Shown here: positions 41,900-50,216 of the stretch, piece after piece
Layout: every line of letters begins with the position of its first letter
Numbering within the stretch: the stretch's first letter is position 1
Assembly: GCF_014202475.1 (NCBI RefSeq)
Contig: NZ_JACHGV010000002.1
Coordinates: 124,001 to 188,000, forward strand
Length of the DNA: 64,000 nt
Direction of reading: 5' to 3'
DNA from: Streptomyces paradoxus
Lineage (GTDB): Bacteria > Actinomycetota > Actinomycetes > Streptomycetales > Streptomycetaceae
Position numbers and translations under genes: made by a program
The notes under the pieces: model-generated
What the model was told of the DNA's origin: nothing
Databases searched by the model: none
What the model saw: only the letters and a program-made list of their open reading frames with translations

Positions 41900-43639
41900 A
41901 TGACGCAGACGACGACAGACCGCCCCGCCGGCAGAGCGAGCGGGGCCGTGGTTCCGGTGCTCGCCTTCGCGGGCATCGTTGTCGCGGTGATGCAGACCCT
42001 GCTCGTTCCGGTGATCAAGGATCTGCCGCAACTGCTGGACACCGCCCCCAGCGACGCCACCTGGGTCCTCACCTCGACCCTCCTGTCGGGAGCGGTGGCC
42101 ACCCCCATCATGGGCCGCCTCGGCGACCTGTACGGCAAGCGCCGCATGCTGATCCTCAGTCTGGCCGTGATGGTCGTCGGCGCCCTGGTCAGCGCACTCA
42201 CCAGCGATCTGCTGCTCATGATCACCGGCCGTACGCTCCAGGGCTTCGCGATGGGCGCGATCCCCCTCGGCATCGGCCTGATGCGCGACATGCTGCCCCG
42301 CGAGAAGCTCGGCTCGGCGATGGCCCTGATGAGCTCCTCCATAGGCGTCGGCGGCGGCCTCGCCCTGCCCGCCGCCGCCCTCGTCGCCCAGCACAGCGAC
42401 TGGCACGCCCTGTTCTACGGCGCCGCCGGCCTCGGCGCGCTCGCCATCGCCCTGACCCTCCTCGTCGTACCGGAGTCCCCGGTGCGCGCCGAGGGCTCCT
42501 TCGACCTGCCGGGCGCGCTCGGCCTGTCCGCCGGGCTCGTCCTGTTCCTGCTGCCGATCACCAAGGGCAGCGACTGGGGCTGGACCTCCGGCACCACGCT
42601 CGGCCTGTTCGCCGCCTCGGCGGTCGTGCTCGTGCTGTGGGGCGTGATGGAACTGCGTCTGAAGGCCCCGCTGGTCGACCTGCGCACCACGGCCCGTCCC
42701 GCCGTCCTCTTCACCAACCTCGCCTCGATCATGGTCGGCGTCTCCTTCTACGTTGTCTCCCTGGTCCTGCCCCAGCTGCTCCAGCTGCCGACGTCCACCG
42801 GCTACGGCCTCGGCCAGTCGATGGTCGTCGCGGGTCTGCTCGTCGCGCCGCTCGGCCTGACGATGATGTTCACGGCGCCCGTCTACGCCCGGCTGTCCGC
42901 GAAGTACGGCCCCAAGGTCACCCTGATCCTCGGCCTGCTGATCATCGCGATCGGCTACGGCGCCGGCCTCGGCCTGATGAGCGCCGCCTGGCAGAGCCTG
43001 GTCATCTCGGTGCTGCTGGGCGCGGGCATCGGCCTCGCCTACTCCTCGCTGCCCGCGCTGATCGTGGGCGCGGTCCCGGCGTCGGAGACCGGTGCGGCGA
43101 ACGGCCTCAACACCCTGATGCGGTCCATCGGCACGTCGGTGTCGAGCGCCGTGATCGGCATGGTGCTGGCGAACACCGCGAACAACGTCGGCGGTGTCGA
43201 GATCCCGACCATGCACGGCTTCCGGGTCTCTTTCCTGATCGCGACGGGCGCGGTGGCCGTGGGCCTGCTCCTGGCGCTGTTCCTGCCGGGCCGACGGCCG
43301 TCGGACAAGCCGCAGTTGCGCGCGAGCAGCGAGGAGGACGCGGCGCTGGAGCGCGCCGAGCGGGTCCTGCGCGGTTTCCGCGGCCGGGTGCTGGACGCCG
43401 ACGGCTCCCCGGTCGCCCGCGCCAAGGTCACGCTCATCGACCGCCGCGGCCGCCAGGCCGGGGCGACGCTCTCCGCCGAGGACGGCAGCTACGCGCTCGC
43501 CGTCCCCGCGCAGGGCTCCTACGTCGTGGCCGCCCGCGCCCAGGGGCACGGCCCGCTCGCCTCGTCCGCGACCCACGCGGGCGACGAGCGCCCGGTCGAC
43601 CTGGACCTGCCGCTGCCGGGCGAGACGGTCTCCGCCTGA
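41900..43639 (+). CDS. MFS exporter fused to a C-terminal carboxypeptidase-regulatory-like domain
   Basis: A 579-residue protein. Residues 1-480 are an MFS transporter with about 14 membrane segments (MGRLGDLYGKRRMLILSLAV is the loop signature). After a short charged linker (QLRASSEEDAALERAERVLR), residues about 498-575 form a transthyretin-like beta-sandwich of the CarboxypepD_reg type: GFRGRVLDADGSPVARAKVT, then GATLSAEDGSYALAVPAQGS and YVVAARAQGHGP. The domain is normally extracellular or a sensor, so its presence on an exporter is unusual. The ATG at 41900 has GGAGG 11 bases upstream. It is divergent from another MFS exporter. Confidence 0.88.
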   Translation: MTQTTTDRPAGRASGAVVPVLAFAGIVVAVMQTLLVPVIKDLPQLLDTAPSDATWVLTSTLLSGAVATPIMGRLGDLYGKRRMLILSLAVMVVGALVSALTSDLLLMITGRTLQGFAMGAIPLGIGLMRDMLPREKLGSAMALMSSSIGVGGGLALPAAALVAQHSDWHALFYGAAGLGALAIALTLLVVPESPVRAEGSFDLPGALGLSAGLVLFLLPITKGSDWGWTSGTTLGLFAASAVVLVLWGVMELRLKAPLVDLRTTARPAVLFTNLASIMVGVSFYVVSLVLPQLLQLPTSTGYGLGQSMVVAGLLVAPLGLTMMFTAPVYARLSAKYGPKVTLILGLLIIAIGYGAGLGLMSAAWQSLVISVLLGAGIGLAYSSLPALIVGAVPASETGAANGLNTLMRSIGTSVSSAVIGMVLANTANNVGGVEIPTMHGFRVSFLIATGAVAVGLLLALFLPGRRPSDKPQLRASSEEDAALERAERVLRGFRGRVLDADGSPVARAKVTLIDRRGRQAGATLSAEDGSYALAVPAQGSYVVAARAQGHGPLASSATHAGDERPVDLDLPLPGETVSA

Positions 43640-43668
43640 CTCCCCCGCCCACCCCTGCTCCTCACCGG

Positions 43669-43698
43669 TACCCCCTGTCGTCCTCGCGGCAGGGGGTA
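43669..43698. terminator. hairpin between the MFS fusion and methyltransferase genes
   Basis: TACCCCCTG pairs with CAGGGGGTA around a 12-base loop, 29 bases after the MFS stop. Confidence 0.65.
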
Positions 43699-43742
43699 CG
43701 GCACGATGGCGCCCTGTCCGTCGTACGACCGAGAGGAACCCC

Positions 43743-44393
43743 ATGCCCGCGGCCCCGAAGCCCGAGATCCTGGCCGCGTTCGAAGCGGCGAAGGGGTTCA
43801 TGCCCGTCGGCGAGGGGCTGGCGTTGTACGCGGCGGCCGTGGAGGCCGGGCGGCTCGGGCTGCCGCTGCTGGAGGTCGGCACCTACTGCGGCCGGTCCAC
43901 GATCCTGCTCGCCGACGCGGCCCGCGGGGCCGGGGTCAGCGCGCTCACCGTCGACCACCACCGCGGCAGCGAGGAGCAGCAGCCGGGCTGGGAGTACCAC
44001 GACCCGGAGACCGTCGACCCGGAGGTCGGGCTGATGGACACGCTGCCCGCGTTCCGCCGCACGCTCCACAAGGCGGGCCTGGAGGACCACGTGGTCGCGC
44101 TGGTCGGGCGTTCTCCGCGGATCGCCGCGTTCTGGCGTACGCCGCTGGGGTTCGTCTTCATCGACGGCGGCCACACCGACGAGCACGCAGGCGCCGACTA
44201 CGAGGGCTGGGCCCCGCACGTCGCCGAGGGCGGCCTGCTGCTCATCCACGACGTCTTCCCCGACCCGCAGGACGAGTTCACCGGCCAGGCCCCGTACCGC
44301 GTCTACCTCCGGGCGCTCGCCTCAGGCGCCTTCACGGAGGTCTCGGCGACGGACTCGCTGCGCGTCCTGCGCCGCACGGGCCCGGGCATCTGA
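43743..44393 (+). CDS. class I SAM-dependent methyltransferase (Methyltransf_24-like)
   Basis: A 216-residue protein. The SAM-binding strand/loop is LLEVGTYCGRSTILLADAAR, the acidic residue follows in LTVDHHRGSEEQQPGWEYHD, and VFIDGGHTDEHAGADYEGWA followed by GGLLLIHDVFPD is typical of the Methyltransf_24 group. Substrate unknown. GAGAGGAA lies just before the ATG. It stands between two hairpins or short gaps and is probably monocistronic. Confidence 0.82.
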   Translation: MPAAPKPEILAAFEAAKGFMPVGEGLALYAAAVEAGRLGLPLLEVGTYCGRSTILLADAARGAGVSALTVDHHRGSEEQQPGWEYHDPETVDPEVGLMDTLPAFRRTLHKAGLEDHVVALVGRSPRIAAFWRTPLGFVFIDGGHTDEHAGADYEGWAPHVAEGGLLLIHDVFPDPQDEFTGQAPYRVYLRALASGAFTEVSATDSLRVLRRTGPGI

Positions 44394-44500
44394 GGGAACG
44401 GCTGGGCGGGTGAACTGCGCCCCGCGCACCCCCGCCCGGTCGGCCCACGGGCGGCGTGGCGCGTCGGCGGGCGGCCGTCACTGCCCAAGGATCCGGGCGC

Positions 44501-44788
44501 GTGGCACACACCTTCGCAGAGCTCGTGGAGAAGCAGCGCGCGGCGGACGAGGCGTACGCCCGCGTGCGTCATCTGCAGGACGCGTACGGGCCGCCCACCC
44601 AGACCAAGTGGAGCGACCAGCAGACCACCACCTGGGAGACGGCCTGGCGCGCCTGGCGCGATCTCGCCCGCGACGTCCAGGCGGCCGTGACCGGTTACGC
44701 GAAGCAGGAGGGCACACCGCGCCAGGAGGTGGAGGCGCGGGTGAAGGAGGCGGTACGGCACGGCGACGCCGGCGGGAACGGGACGTAG
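44501..44788 (+). CDS. small hypothetical protein with helical, charged sequence
   Basis: A 95-residue protein: VAHTFAELVEKQRAADEAYA, then RVRHLQDAYGPPTQTKWSDQ and further Arg/Ala-rich helices. It has no membrane segment and looks like a small helical protein; similar proteins are common in Streptomyces but have no known role. The GTG at 44501 has AAGGA 11 bases upstream. An earlier GTG/ATG at 44456 lacks a site. Confidence 0.65.
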   Translation: MAHTFAELVEKQRAADEAYARVRHLQDAYGPPTQTKWSDQQTTTWETAWRAWRDLARDVQAAVTGYAKQEGTPRQEVEARVKEAVRHGDAGGNGT

Positions 44789-44850
44789 CCGCCACACCGC
44801 CGGGCCGTCCGCGGCCCGCCGCCCCCGCGCGTGGCCGCTAGGGTGGCAGC

Positions 44851-45801
44851 GTGTCGTACGCAGGCCCGGACTTCGAACCTCCCCAGAACCGCCGCCCCCG
44901 CCGCGGGCCCCTGACCGTCGCGCTCGCCGCGCTGGTGCCGGGGGCGCTGCTCGGCTGGCTGGTGTACGAGACGGTGGGCGGTTCGGGGGACGACGGGGGC
45001 TCGGGGCAGGCGAGCGTACGGTCCTCCTCGCCCGCCGCGTCGAGCGTGCCCTCCGACGACGCCAAGGAGCCGAGCGCCTCCCCGGAGCCCACCGGCACGT
45101 CCTCGGCCTCCGCGCCCGCCGCCACCGGCCCGCTCAAGGGCAAGGTCGTCGTCATCGACCCGGGGCACAACCCGGGCAACTTCCAGCACGCGTCCGAGAT
45201 CAACCGCCAGGTGGACATCGGGACGAACTCGAAGGAGTGCGACACCACGGGCACGTCCACCAACGACGGTTACACCGAGGCGAAGTTCACGCTGGACGTG
45301 GCGCACCGGTTGCGCACGCTGCTGGAGAAGCAGGGCGCCACGGTGAAGCTGACGCAGGACGCCGACCGGCCGTACGGGCCGTGCGTGGACGAGCGGGCCC
45401 GGATCGGCAACGAGGCGAAGGCGGATGCCGTGGTCTCGGTCCACGCGGACGGTTCGGGCGCCGGCAACCGCGGCTTCCACGTGATCCTGCCCGGTGCGGT
45501 CCACTCGGGTGCCGCGGACACCCGGGCGATCGTCGGTCCCTCCCGCGACCTCGGCGAGCGCGTCGCGGGCCGCTTCGTCGCGGTCACCGGCAGCGCGCCC
45601 TCCAACTACGCCGGCGACGGCGGCGGACTCGTCACGCGTAAGGACCTGGGCGGTCTCAATCTGTCAACGGTTCCCAAGGTGTTCATCGAGTGCGGCAACA
45701 TGCGCGATAGCAAGGACGCTGCGTTGCTCACCAGCGGCGCTTGGCGACAGAAGGCGGCGCAAGGGATCTCCGAGGGAATCGTGAGTTTTCTGCGCGGGTA
45801 G
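44851..45801 (+). CDS. N-acetylmuramoyl-L-alanine amidase (Amidase_3), membrane-anchored
   Basis: A 316-residue peptidoglycan hydrolase. Residues 20-44 form an N-terminal membrane anchor (LTVALAALVPGALLGWLVYE), followed by a Ser/Asp/Gly-rich linker and the catalytic domain at about 95-316. Zinc ligands are His in VIDPGHNPG, Glu in GYTEAKFTL and His in VSVHADGSG; the catalytic Glu is in FIECGNMRD. The enzyme would cleave the amide between N-acetylmuramic acid and the stem peptide outside the membrane. It starts with GTG at 44851. An inserted segment with CDTTGTST between the first zinc ligand and the second is a feature of actinobacterial members. Confidence 0.9.
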   Translation: MSYAGPDFEPPQNRRPRRGPLTVALAALVPGALLGWLVYETVGGSGDDGGSGQASVRSSSPAASSVPSDDAKEPSASPEPTGTSSASAPAATGPLKGKVVVIDPGHNPGNFQHASEINRQVDIGTNSKECDTTGTSTNDGYTEAKFTLDVAHRLRTLLEKQGATVKLTQDADRPYGPCVDERARIGNEAKADAVVSVHADGSGAGNRGFHVILPGAVHSGAADTRAIVGPSRDLGERVAGRFVAVTGSAPSNYAGDGGGLVTRKDLGGLNLSTVPKVFIECGNMRDSKDAALLTSGAWRQKAAQGISEGIVSFLRG

Positions 45802-45959
45802 TCCGAGGCCGGCAGATCCCGGCGGACACCCTGACCTGGCGGACGATAGGGTCCTCCTTACGATGAGGGGCCACCCCCGCGCTTCACACCGAGTCCGGAC
45901 GGCGGCATGGTGACAGCGACGCCTCTACCGACGATGAGACGACCTACGAAGGACCTGAA

Positions 45960-46796
45960 GTGAATATCCGCTCCCTCACTCGGGGCGACGGCGTGGTGAT
46001 CGGAGCAGCGGTATTGCTGTTGATCGCGTCGTTCCTCGACCTCTACTCGTTCGACAATGTCCCCGACAGCGTCGACCTCCCCAGCCTGTGGGGCAGCGGC
46101 CCGGTCGTGTTCAGCGTCGTGCTGGCCGGGATCATCGGCGCCGCGCTCGTCGTCGTCGGCCGGGGCCTGCCGCAGGCCCCGAAGATCGCGGGGCTGGAAC
46201 TCGTCCCCTTCGGCGTCGCCTTCACGGTATTCGCCGCGTGGAGCGCGCTGGGCAACATCTTCGACGTGCCCAGTGGCTTCGACAACATCGGTGACAACGG
46301 CAGCGAGGGCGCCCCGAGCCCCGGTATCGGCATCATCCTCGCCCTCGTCGCCACGCTGCTGATGGCCGCCGCCGCCCTCGCCACCCCCCTCGTCCCGGCC
46401 CTCAAGGGCGCCCTGCTCCCGGCCCCCCGCCCGGCCTCCCCGCAGCCCTACGGCGCGCAGCCCCCCGGTGGTTACGGCTACCCGGGCGCCCAGCAGCCCG
46501 GCGGTTACGGCCAGCCGCAGCCGGGGCAGCCCGGGCAGCCGTTCGGCGGTCAGCCCCAGCAGGCGCAGGCCCAGCCGCAGCCGCAGCAGCCGGCCGGGGA
46601 CTTCTCCCCGTTCTGGTTCGCGGTGCCGGTGCCGCGACCGCTGTTCGCGGAGGACGGCTCGCCGACGCCGATCGCCGAACTCGCCCCGGGTACCTGGTAC
46701 CTGGCCGTCGAGCAGCGCGGCGCGGCCCTGGTCGCCCAGACGCAGGACGGCCGCCGCGGTGTCCTGCAGGACACGTCGGGCATCCAGCGCGGCTGA
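45960..46796 (+). CDS. four-segment membrane protein with Pro/Gln-rich linker (DUF5336-like)
   Basis: A 278-residue protein. Four membrane segments occupy residues 12-150 (VVIGAAVLLLIASFLDLYSF, VVFSVVLAGIIGAALVVVG, VPFGVAFTVFAAWSALGNIF, IIILALVATLLMAAAALATP, the last quoted approximately). A Gly/Pro/Gln/Tyr repeat linker (residues 160-212, units like GGYGQPQPGQPGQPFGGQ) and a compact 60-residue C-terminal domain follow. It resembles the DUF5336 family of actinobacteria; the role is unknown. It starts with GTG at 45960. A terminator hairpin follows at 46814. Confidence 0.75.
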   Translation: MNIRSLTRGDGVVIGAAVLLLIASFLDLYSFDNVPDSVDLPSLWGSGPVVFSVVLAGIIGAALVVVGRGLPQAPKIAGLELVPFGVAFTVFAAWSALGNIFDVPSGFDNIGDNGSEGAPSPGIGIILALVATLLMAAAALATPLVPALKGALLPAPRPASPQPYGAQPPGGYGYPGAQQPGGYGQPQPGQPGQPFGGQPQQAQAQPQPQQPAGDFSPFWFAVPVPRPLFAEDGSPTPIAELAPGTWYLAVEQRGAALVAQTQDGRRGVLQDTSGIQRG

Positions 46797-46813
46797 GCCC
46801 GCACCCCTCTCGC

Positions 46814-46845
46814 ACGGCCCCTCGCCCTTCCGGGCGGGGGGCCGT
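46814..46845. terminator. hairpin after the DUF5336-like gene
   Basis: ACGGCCCC pairs with GGGGCCGT, with an inner CGCCC-TTCC-GGGCG stem, 18 bases after the stop at 46796. Confidence 0.75.
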
Positions 46846-46890
46846 TGCCGTACAGTCCTCCGTCAGCTGACTCACCGTCAGGAGGCAGGC

Positions 46891-47904
46891 ATGCGGCTCG
46901 GTCTCGCGCTCGGCTACTGGGGCCGCGGCCCCTCCCGGGGCCATGTGCCCCTCGCGCAGGAGGCCGAGCGGCTCGGCTACGACTCCGTGTGGACGGCGGA
47001 GTCCTGGGGCTCGGACGCGTTCACCCCGCTCACCTGGATCGCGGCCCACACCTCCCGCATCCGGCTGGGCACGGCCGTCGCGCAGATGGCGGCCCGGTCA
47101 CCCACCACGACCGCGATGCACGCCCTCACCCTGGACCACCTCTCCGGCGGCCGCATGATGCTGGGCCTCGGCCTCTCCGGCCCGCAGGTCGTCGAAGGCT
47201 GGTACGGCCGCCCATTTCCCGCCTCGCCGCTCACGGCCACCCGCGAGTACGTCGACGTCCTGCGGCAGGTGCTGCGCCGCGAGGCCCCCGTCGAACTGGC
47301 GGGCCGCTTCCACTCCCACCCCTACCGGGGCCCGGACGCGACGGGTCTCGGCAAACCCCTCAAGCCGATCACCCACCCGCTCCGCCCGGACCTGCCGGTC
47401 CTGCTGGGCGCCGAGGGCCCGAAGAACGTCGCCCAGACGACCCGGATCGCCGACGGCTGGCTGCCGCTGTACTGGTCACCGACCCGGCCGGAGGTCTACG
47501 GCCCGGCCCTCGCGGAGCTGCCCGAAGGGTTCCTGGTCGCGCCGATGGCACAGGTCCGGGTCTGCGACGACGTCGCCGAGGGCCTGCTGCCCGTGAAGAC
47601 GATGCTCGGCTTCTACATCGGCGGCATGGGCCACGCGGCCCGCAACTTCCACGCCGACCTGATGGCCCGCATGGGCTACGAGGACGAAGCCCGCCGGATC
47701 CAGCGGCTGTTCCTCGACGGCCGCCGGGAGGAGGCCGTGCTCGCCGTCCCCGACGCCTTCGCCGACGAGATCTCCCTGGTCGGCCCGCGTGAACGCATCG
47801 CCGAACGGCTGGAGTCGTGGCGCAAGGGGCCGGTGACCGACCTTCTGGCGCTCGCCCCCGACCCGCACTCCCTGCGCGTGCTCGCCGAACTCAACTCCCG
47901 GTGA
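46891..47904 (+). CDS. LLM class F420-dependent oxidoreductase
   Basis: A 337-residue TIM-barrel flavin/F420-type oxidoreductase. It opens MRLGLALGYWGRGPSRGH and has EAERLGYDSVWTAESWGSDA, SRIRLGTAVAQMAARSPTTT and HLSGGRMMLGLGLSGPQVVE, all typical of the F420-using luciferase-like group (mer/F420-glucose-6-phosphate dehydrogenase type). The substrate is unknown. AGGAGG is 5 bases before the ATG, a strong site. It is followed by the convergent hypothetical/VWA operon. Confidence 0.9.
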   Translation: MRLGLALGYWGRGPSRGHVPLAQEAERLGYDSVWTAESWGSDAFTPLTWIAAHTSRIRLGTAVAQMAARSPTTTAMHALTLDHLSGGRMMLGLGLSGPQVVEGWYGRPFPASPLTATREYVDVLRQVLRREAPVELAGRFHSHPYRGPDATGLGKPLKPITHPLRPDLPVLLGAEGPKNVAQTTRIADGWLPLYWSPTRPEVYGPALAELPEGFLVAPMAQVRVCDDVAEGLLPVKTMLGFYIGGMGHAARNFHADLMARMGYEDEARRIQRLFLDGRREEAVLAVPDAFADEISLVGPRERIAERLESWRKGPVTDLLALAPDPHSLRVLAELNSR

Positions 47905-47914
47905 GCGACGGCGG

Positions 47915-48664
47915 TCACCAGAAGATCGCGATCGCCTCCAGCGTCACCTCGCGGGTGTCCTCGCGCCAGCCCGTCATCTTGCCCAGGCAGCGGGCCGTGA
48001 AGGTGCCGGCCGGGATGGAGCGGCGCGCGTCCCCGGCGGCCACGACGCGCATGTACACCGGGGGCCGTTCGGCGCCGTACTCGGCCCGCAGGACGAATCC
48101 CTCCGCCACCTCCGGCACGCGCGTGAACACCCCTTTGACCGAGACGAATTCGCCGATGCGGCTCAGCGTCACCGCACGGCCGTCCGCCAGGTTGTCGGCG
48201 AGGTTCCGGTTCGGCACGACCGTCAGCGTGGTCAGGTCGGCATGGACGATGGCGTCGGCCCGGTCGAAGGCCTCCATGACCACGCCGATCACGTTGATCG
48301 GCTTGTCCTTGCGCACGAACTTGCGGAACGTCTCCTGGCTGACGTCCCGCTTCAGCCGGAAGCGGAACAGCCAGGTCAGCATCCGGCTCCAGAAGCCGAC
48401 ACTCGTGTCGACCTTCGTCCGCAGCTCGACGGCCTCCTCCAGCGCGGACCGGTAGTTGCCGAGCTCGTACAAGTCCATCACCGCCTGCTCGTCCAGATAC
48501 AGGCAGATGCTGTACGCCGACTGCCAGCGCCGCAGGTGCCTGCGGCGCTCCCGGGCGTGGCGCACCAGGACCACCGCGAGCACCACCGCGCCGGCGGCCG
48601 TCGCCAGCCAGACCGTCATCCACGGCCACCAAAGGCTCCACCACAGTGCGTCAGTGACAGCCAC
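47915..48664 (-). CDS. membrane-anchored hypothetical protein of the VWA operon
   Basis: A 249-residue protein. One membrane segment sits at residues 10-35 (WWPWMTVWLATAAGAVVLAV), then a basic stretch (RHARERRRHLRRW) and a soluble domain that I do not recognise; it includes ICLYLDEQAVMDLYELGNYR and FRKFVRKDKPINVIGVVMEA. The GTG at 48664 has AAGGAG 4 bases upstream and overlaps the VWA gene by 14 bases, so the two are coupled. Function unknown. Confidence 0.7.
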   Translation of the reverse strand: MAVTDALWWSLWWPWMTVWLATAAGAVVLAVVLVRHARERRRHLRRWQSAYSICLYLDEQAVMDLYELGNYRSALEEAVELRTKVDTSVGFWSRMLTWLFRFRLKRDVSQETFRKFVRKDKPINVIGVVMEAFDRADAIVHADLTTLTVVPNRNLADNLADGRAVTLSRIGEFVSVKGVFTRVPEVAEGFVLRAEYGAERPPVYMRVVAAGDARRSIPAGTFTARCLGKMTGWREDTREVTLEAIAIFW

Positions 48665-50216
48665 GGATCTCCTTGAAAGCCTCGGAAAGGGACGAGTCGG
48701 CGGCCTCCACCATCCGTCCGCCCGTTCTCGCCGCCGCACTCCGCAGCTCGCCGGCGTCGGCCTCGCCGAAGTGGACCGCGTAGGTGTGGACGGCGGTGCG
48801 CACGGCGGCGGGCAGCGCCTGGTGACGGCGTACGAACTCCGCATAGGGCAGGCCGGCGTTGTTCTCGCCGTCGGTCATCAGGACGAGTGAGACGGAGCGG
48901 TCGGGGTCGGCGGACAGTTCGCGGGCGGCGGTGCGGTAGCCGTGGTCGAGGGCGGACCACACGGCGGTGGCGTCGCCGTAGGAGCCCCGCGCGACGGTGC
49001 CGGCGAGGGCCGTCAGGTCCTTCGGGCCGGTGACGGTGACGGTCTTCTCCCCCAGCACCCGGCCGCCGAACCGGACGACGGTGAGCCGCTCGCCCCGGTG
49101 GAAGCGGGTGAACTTGCCGGAGGCGGTGGGGTCCGCGCCGCTGAGTCCGGCGAAGGCCTCGCGCAGGGCGGCCATCCGGGCGCCGCGCATCGAGCCGGAG
49201 AAGTCGAGCAGGAACACCACCTGGCTCGTGGTGCGGCGGTCGGGGTCCCCGTAGTCCGCGAGCAGGGTGTCGAGGACGACGGGCCGGTCGGGGTAGAAGA
49301 GGGCGTTGCCGACCGGTTCGCGCAGCCGCGCCTCCCGGGTGACCGTCGTGTTCACGGGACGGCGCAGCGTGTGCCGCATGATCTGCCGCTGCACCGAGTC
49401 GCGCCGCAGCCACTGCGTGACCTTGTCGTACGCGGGGCGGTGGGCCGGGTTCAGCAGGAGCAGCGGGAAGTCCGCCAGGACCGTGCCGTCCTGGGGACGG
49501 ATGATCTCCAGGCGTTCGTCGAGGCGGCCGGTGGCGTTGAGGGCGAGCAGGTCGGACTCGTACGTGATGAGGGCGTTCGCCTCGTCCTGGTGATCGACGT
49601 AGGCGTCGGCCAGGGCGGGGCCGGTGTCGGCGGTGAGGGTCTGGCCGGAGCGGAAGCCGCGCAGCCGGTCGCAGGAGACGTCCTCGGGGCGCAGCGCGGC
49701 CCCGGTGCCGGCCGCGGCGGTGGCGACCCCCACGAGGGCGGCGAGTCCGCTGCCGGCGTGCCGGGGGTCGGCCATGCCGAAGCGGACGGTGCCGGTGGCG
49801 GCGGCGTCGGCGATGTCGGCCCAGCTGAGCCGGGAGCCGGGCACCTGGGCGCGAAGCCGCCGGGCCACGTCCGGCTTCAGGCCGATGACGACGGGGGACG
49901 TCATGGTGGGCGTGCGCTGCAGCCCCCGGATCGCGTTCTTGTCGGTGAGACGCAGATAGCTGTCCGAGGACAGCCACGCGAGGTCGTACCGGCCGCGGTC
50001 CGGGGCCTTGGTCTCGGCGTCGGCCCGGTGGTCCAGACGCAGGTCGACACCGGTCTCGTCCTTCAACTCCCCGAGCAGCGGCGCGAGTACGGCGAGATCG
50101 GGACCGGCGAGCACGCGCAGCCGGACCGTGTCGTCACCTCCGTCGCCCGAGCAGGCGGTGAGGAGGCCGGCGACGAGGGCGAGGCAGAGGGCCGGCAGAC
50201 CCCAGCCGCGCCTCAC
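48651..50216 (-). CDS. lipoprotein with solute-binding and von Willebrand factor A domains
   Basis: A 521-residue lipoprotein. The signal peptide ends with lipobox LLTAC (Cys22). Residues about 35-310 form a periplasmic-binding-protein-like domain (RVLAGPDLAVLAPLLGELKD, YDLAWLSSDSYLRL). Residues about 340-510 form a VWA domain with the metal-ion site DFSGSMRGARM and TDGENNAG. The solute-binding half is without any linked permease. The GTG at 50216 overlaps the stop of the upstream gene (GTGA). It is probably a surface protein that binds a ligand or adheres; its role is unknown. Confidence 0.85.
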   Translation of the reverse strand: MRRGWGLPALCLALVAGLLTACSGDGGDDTVRLRVLAGPDLAVLAPLLGELKDETGVDLRLDHRADAETKAPDRGRYDLAWLSSDSYLRLTDKNAIRGLQRTPTMTSPVVIGLKPDVARRLRAQVPGSRLSWADIADAAATGTVRFGMADPRHAGSGLAALVGVATAAAGTGAALRPEDVSCDRLRGFRSGQTLTADTGPALADAYVDHQDEANALITYESDLLALNATGRLDERLEIIRPQDGTVLADFPLLLLNPAHRPAYDKVTQWLRRDSVQRQIMRHTLRRPVNTTVTREARLREPVGNALFYPDRPVVLDTLLADYGDPDRRTTSQVVFLLDFSGSMRGARMAALREAFAGLSGADPTASGKFTRFHRGERLTVVRFGGRVLGEKTVTVTGPKDLTALAGTVARGSYGDATAVWSALDHGYRTAARELSADPDRSVSLVLMTDGENNAGLPYAEFVRRHQALPAAVRTAVHTYAVHFGEADAGELRSAAARTGGRMVEAADSSLSEAFKEIRGCH

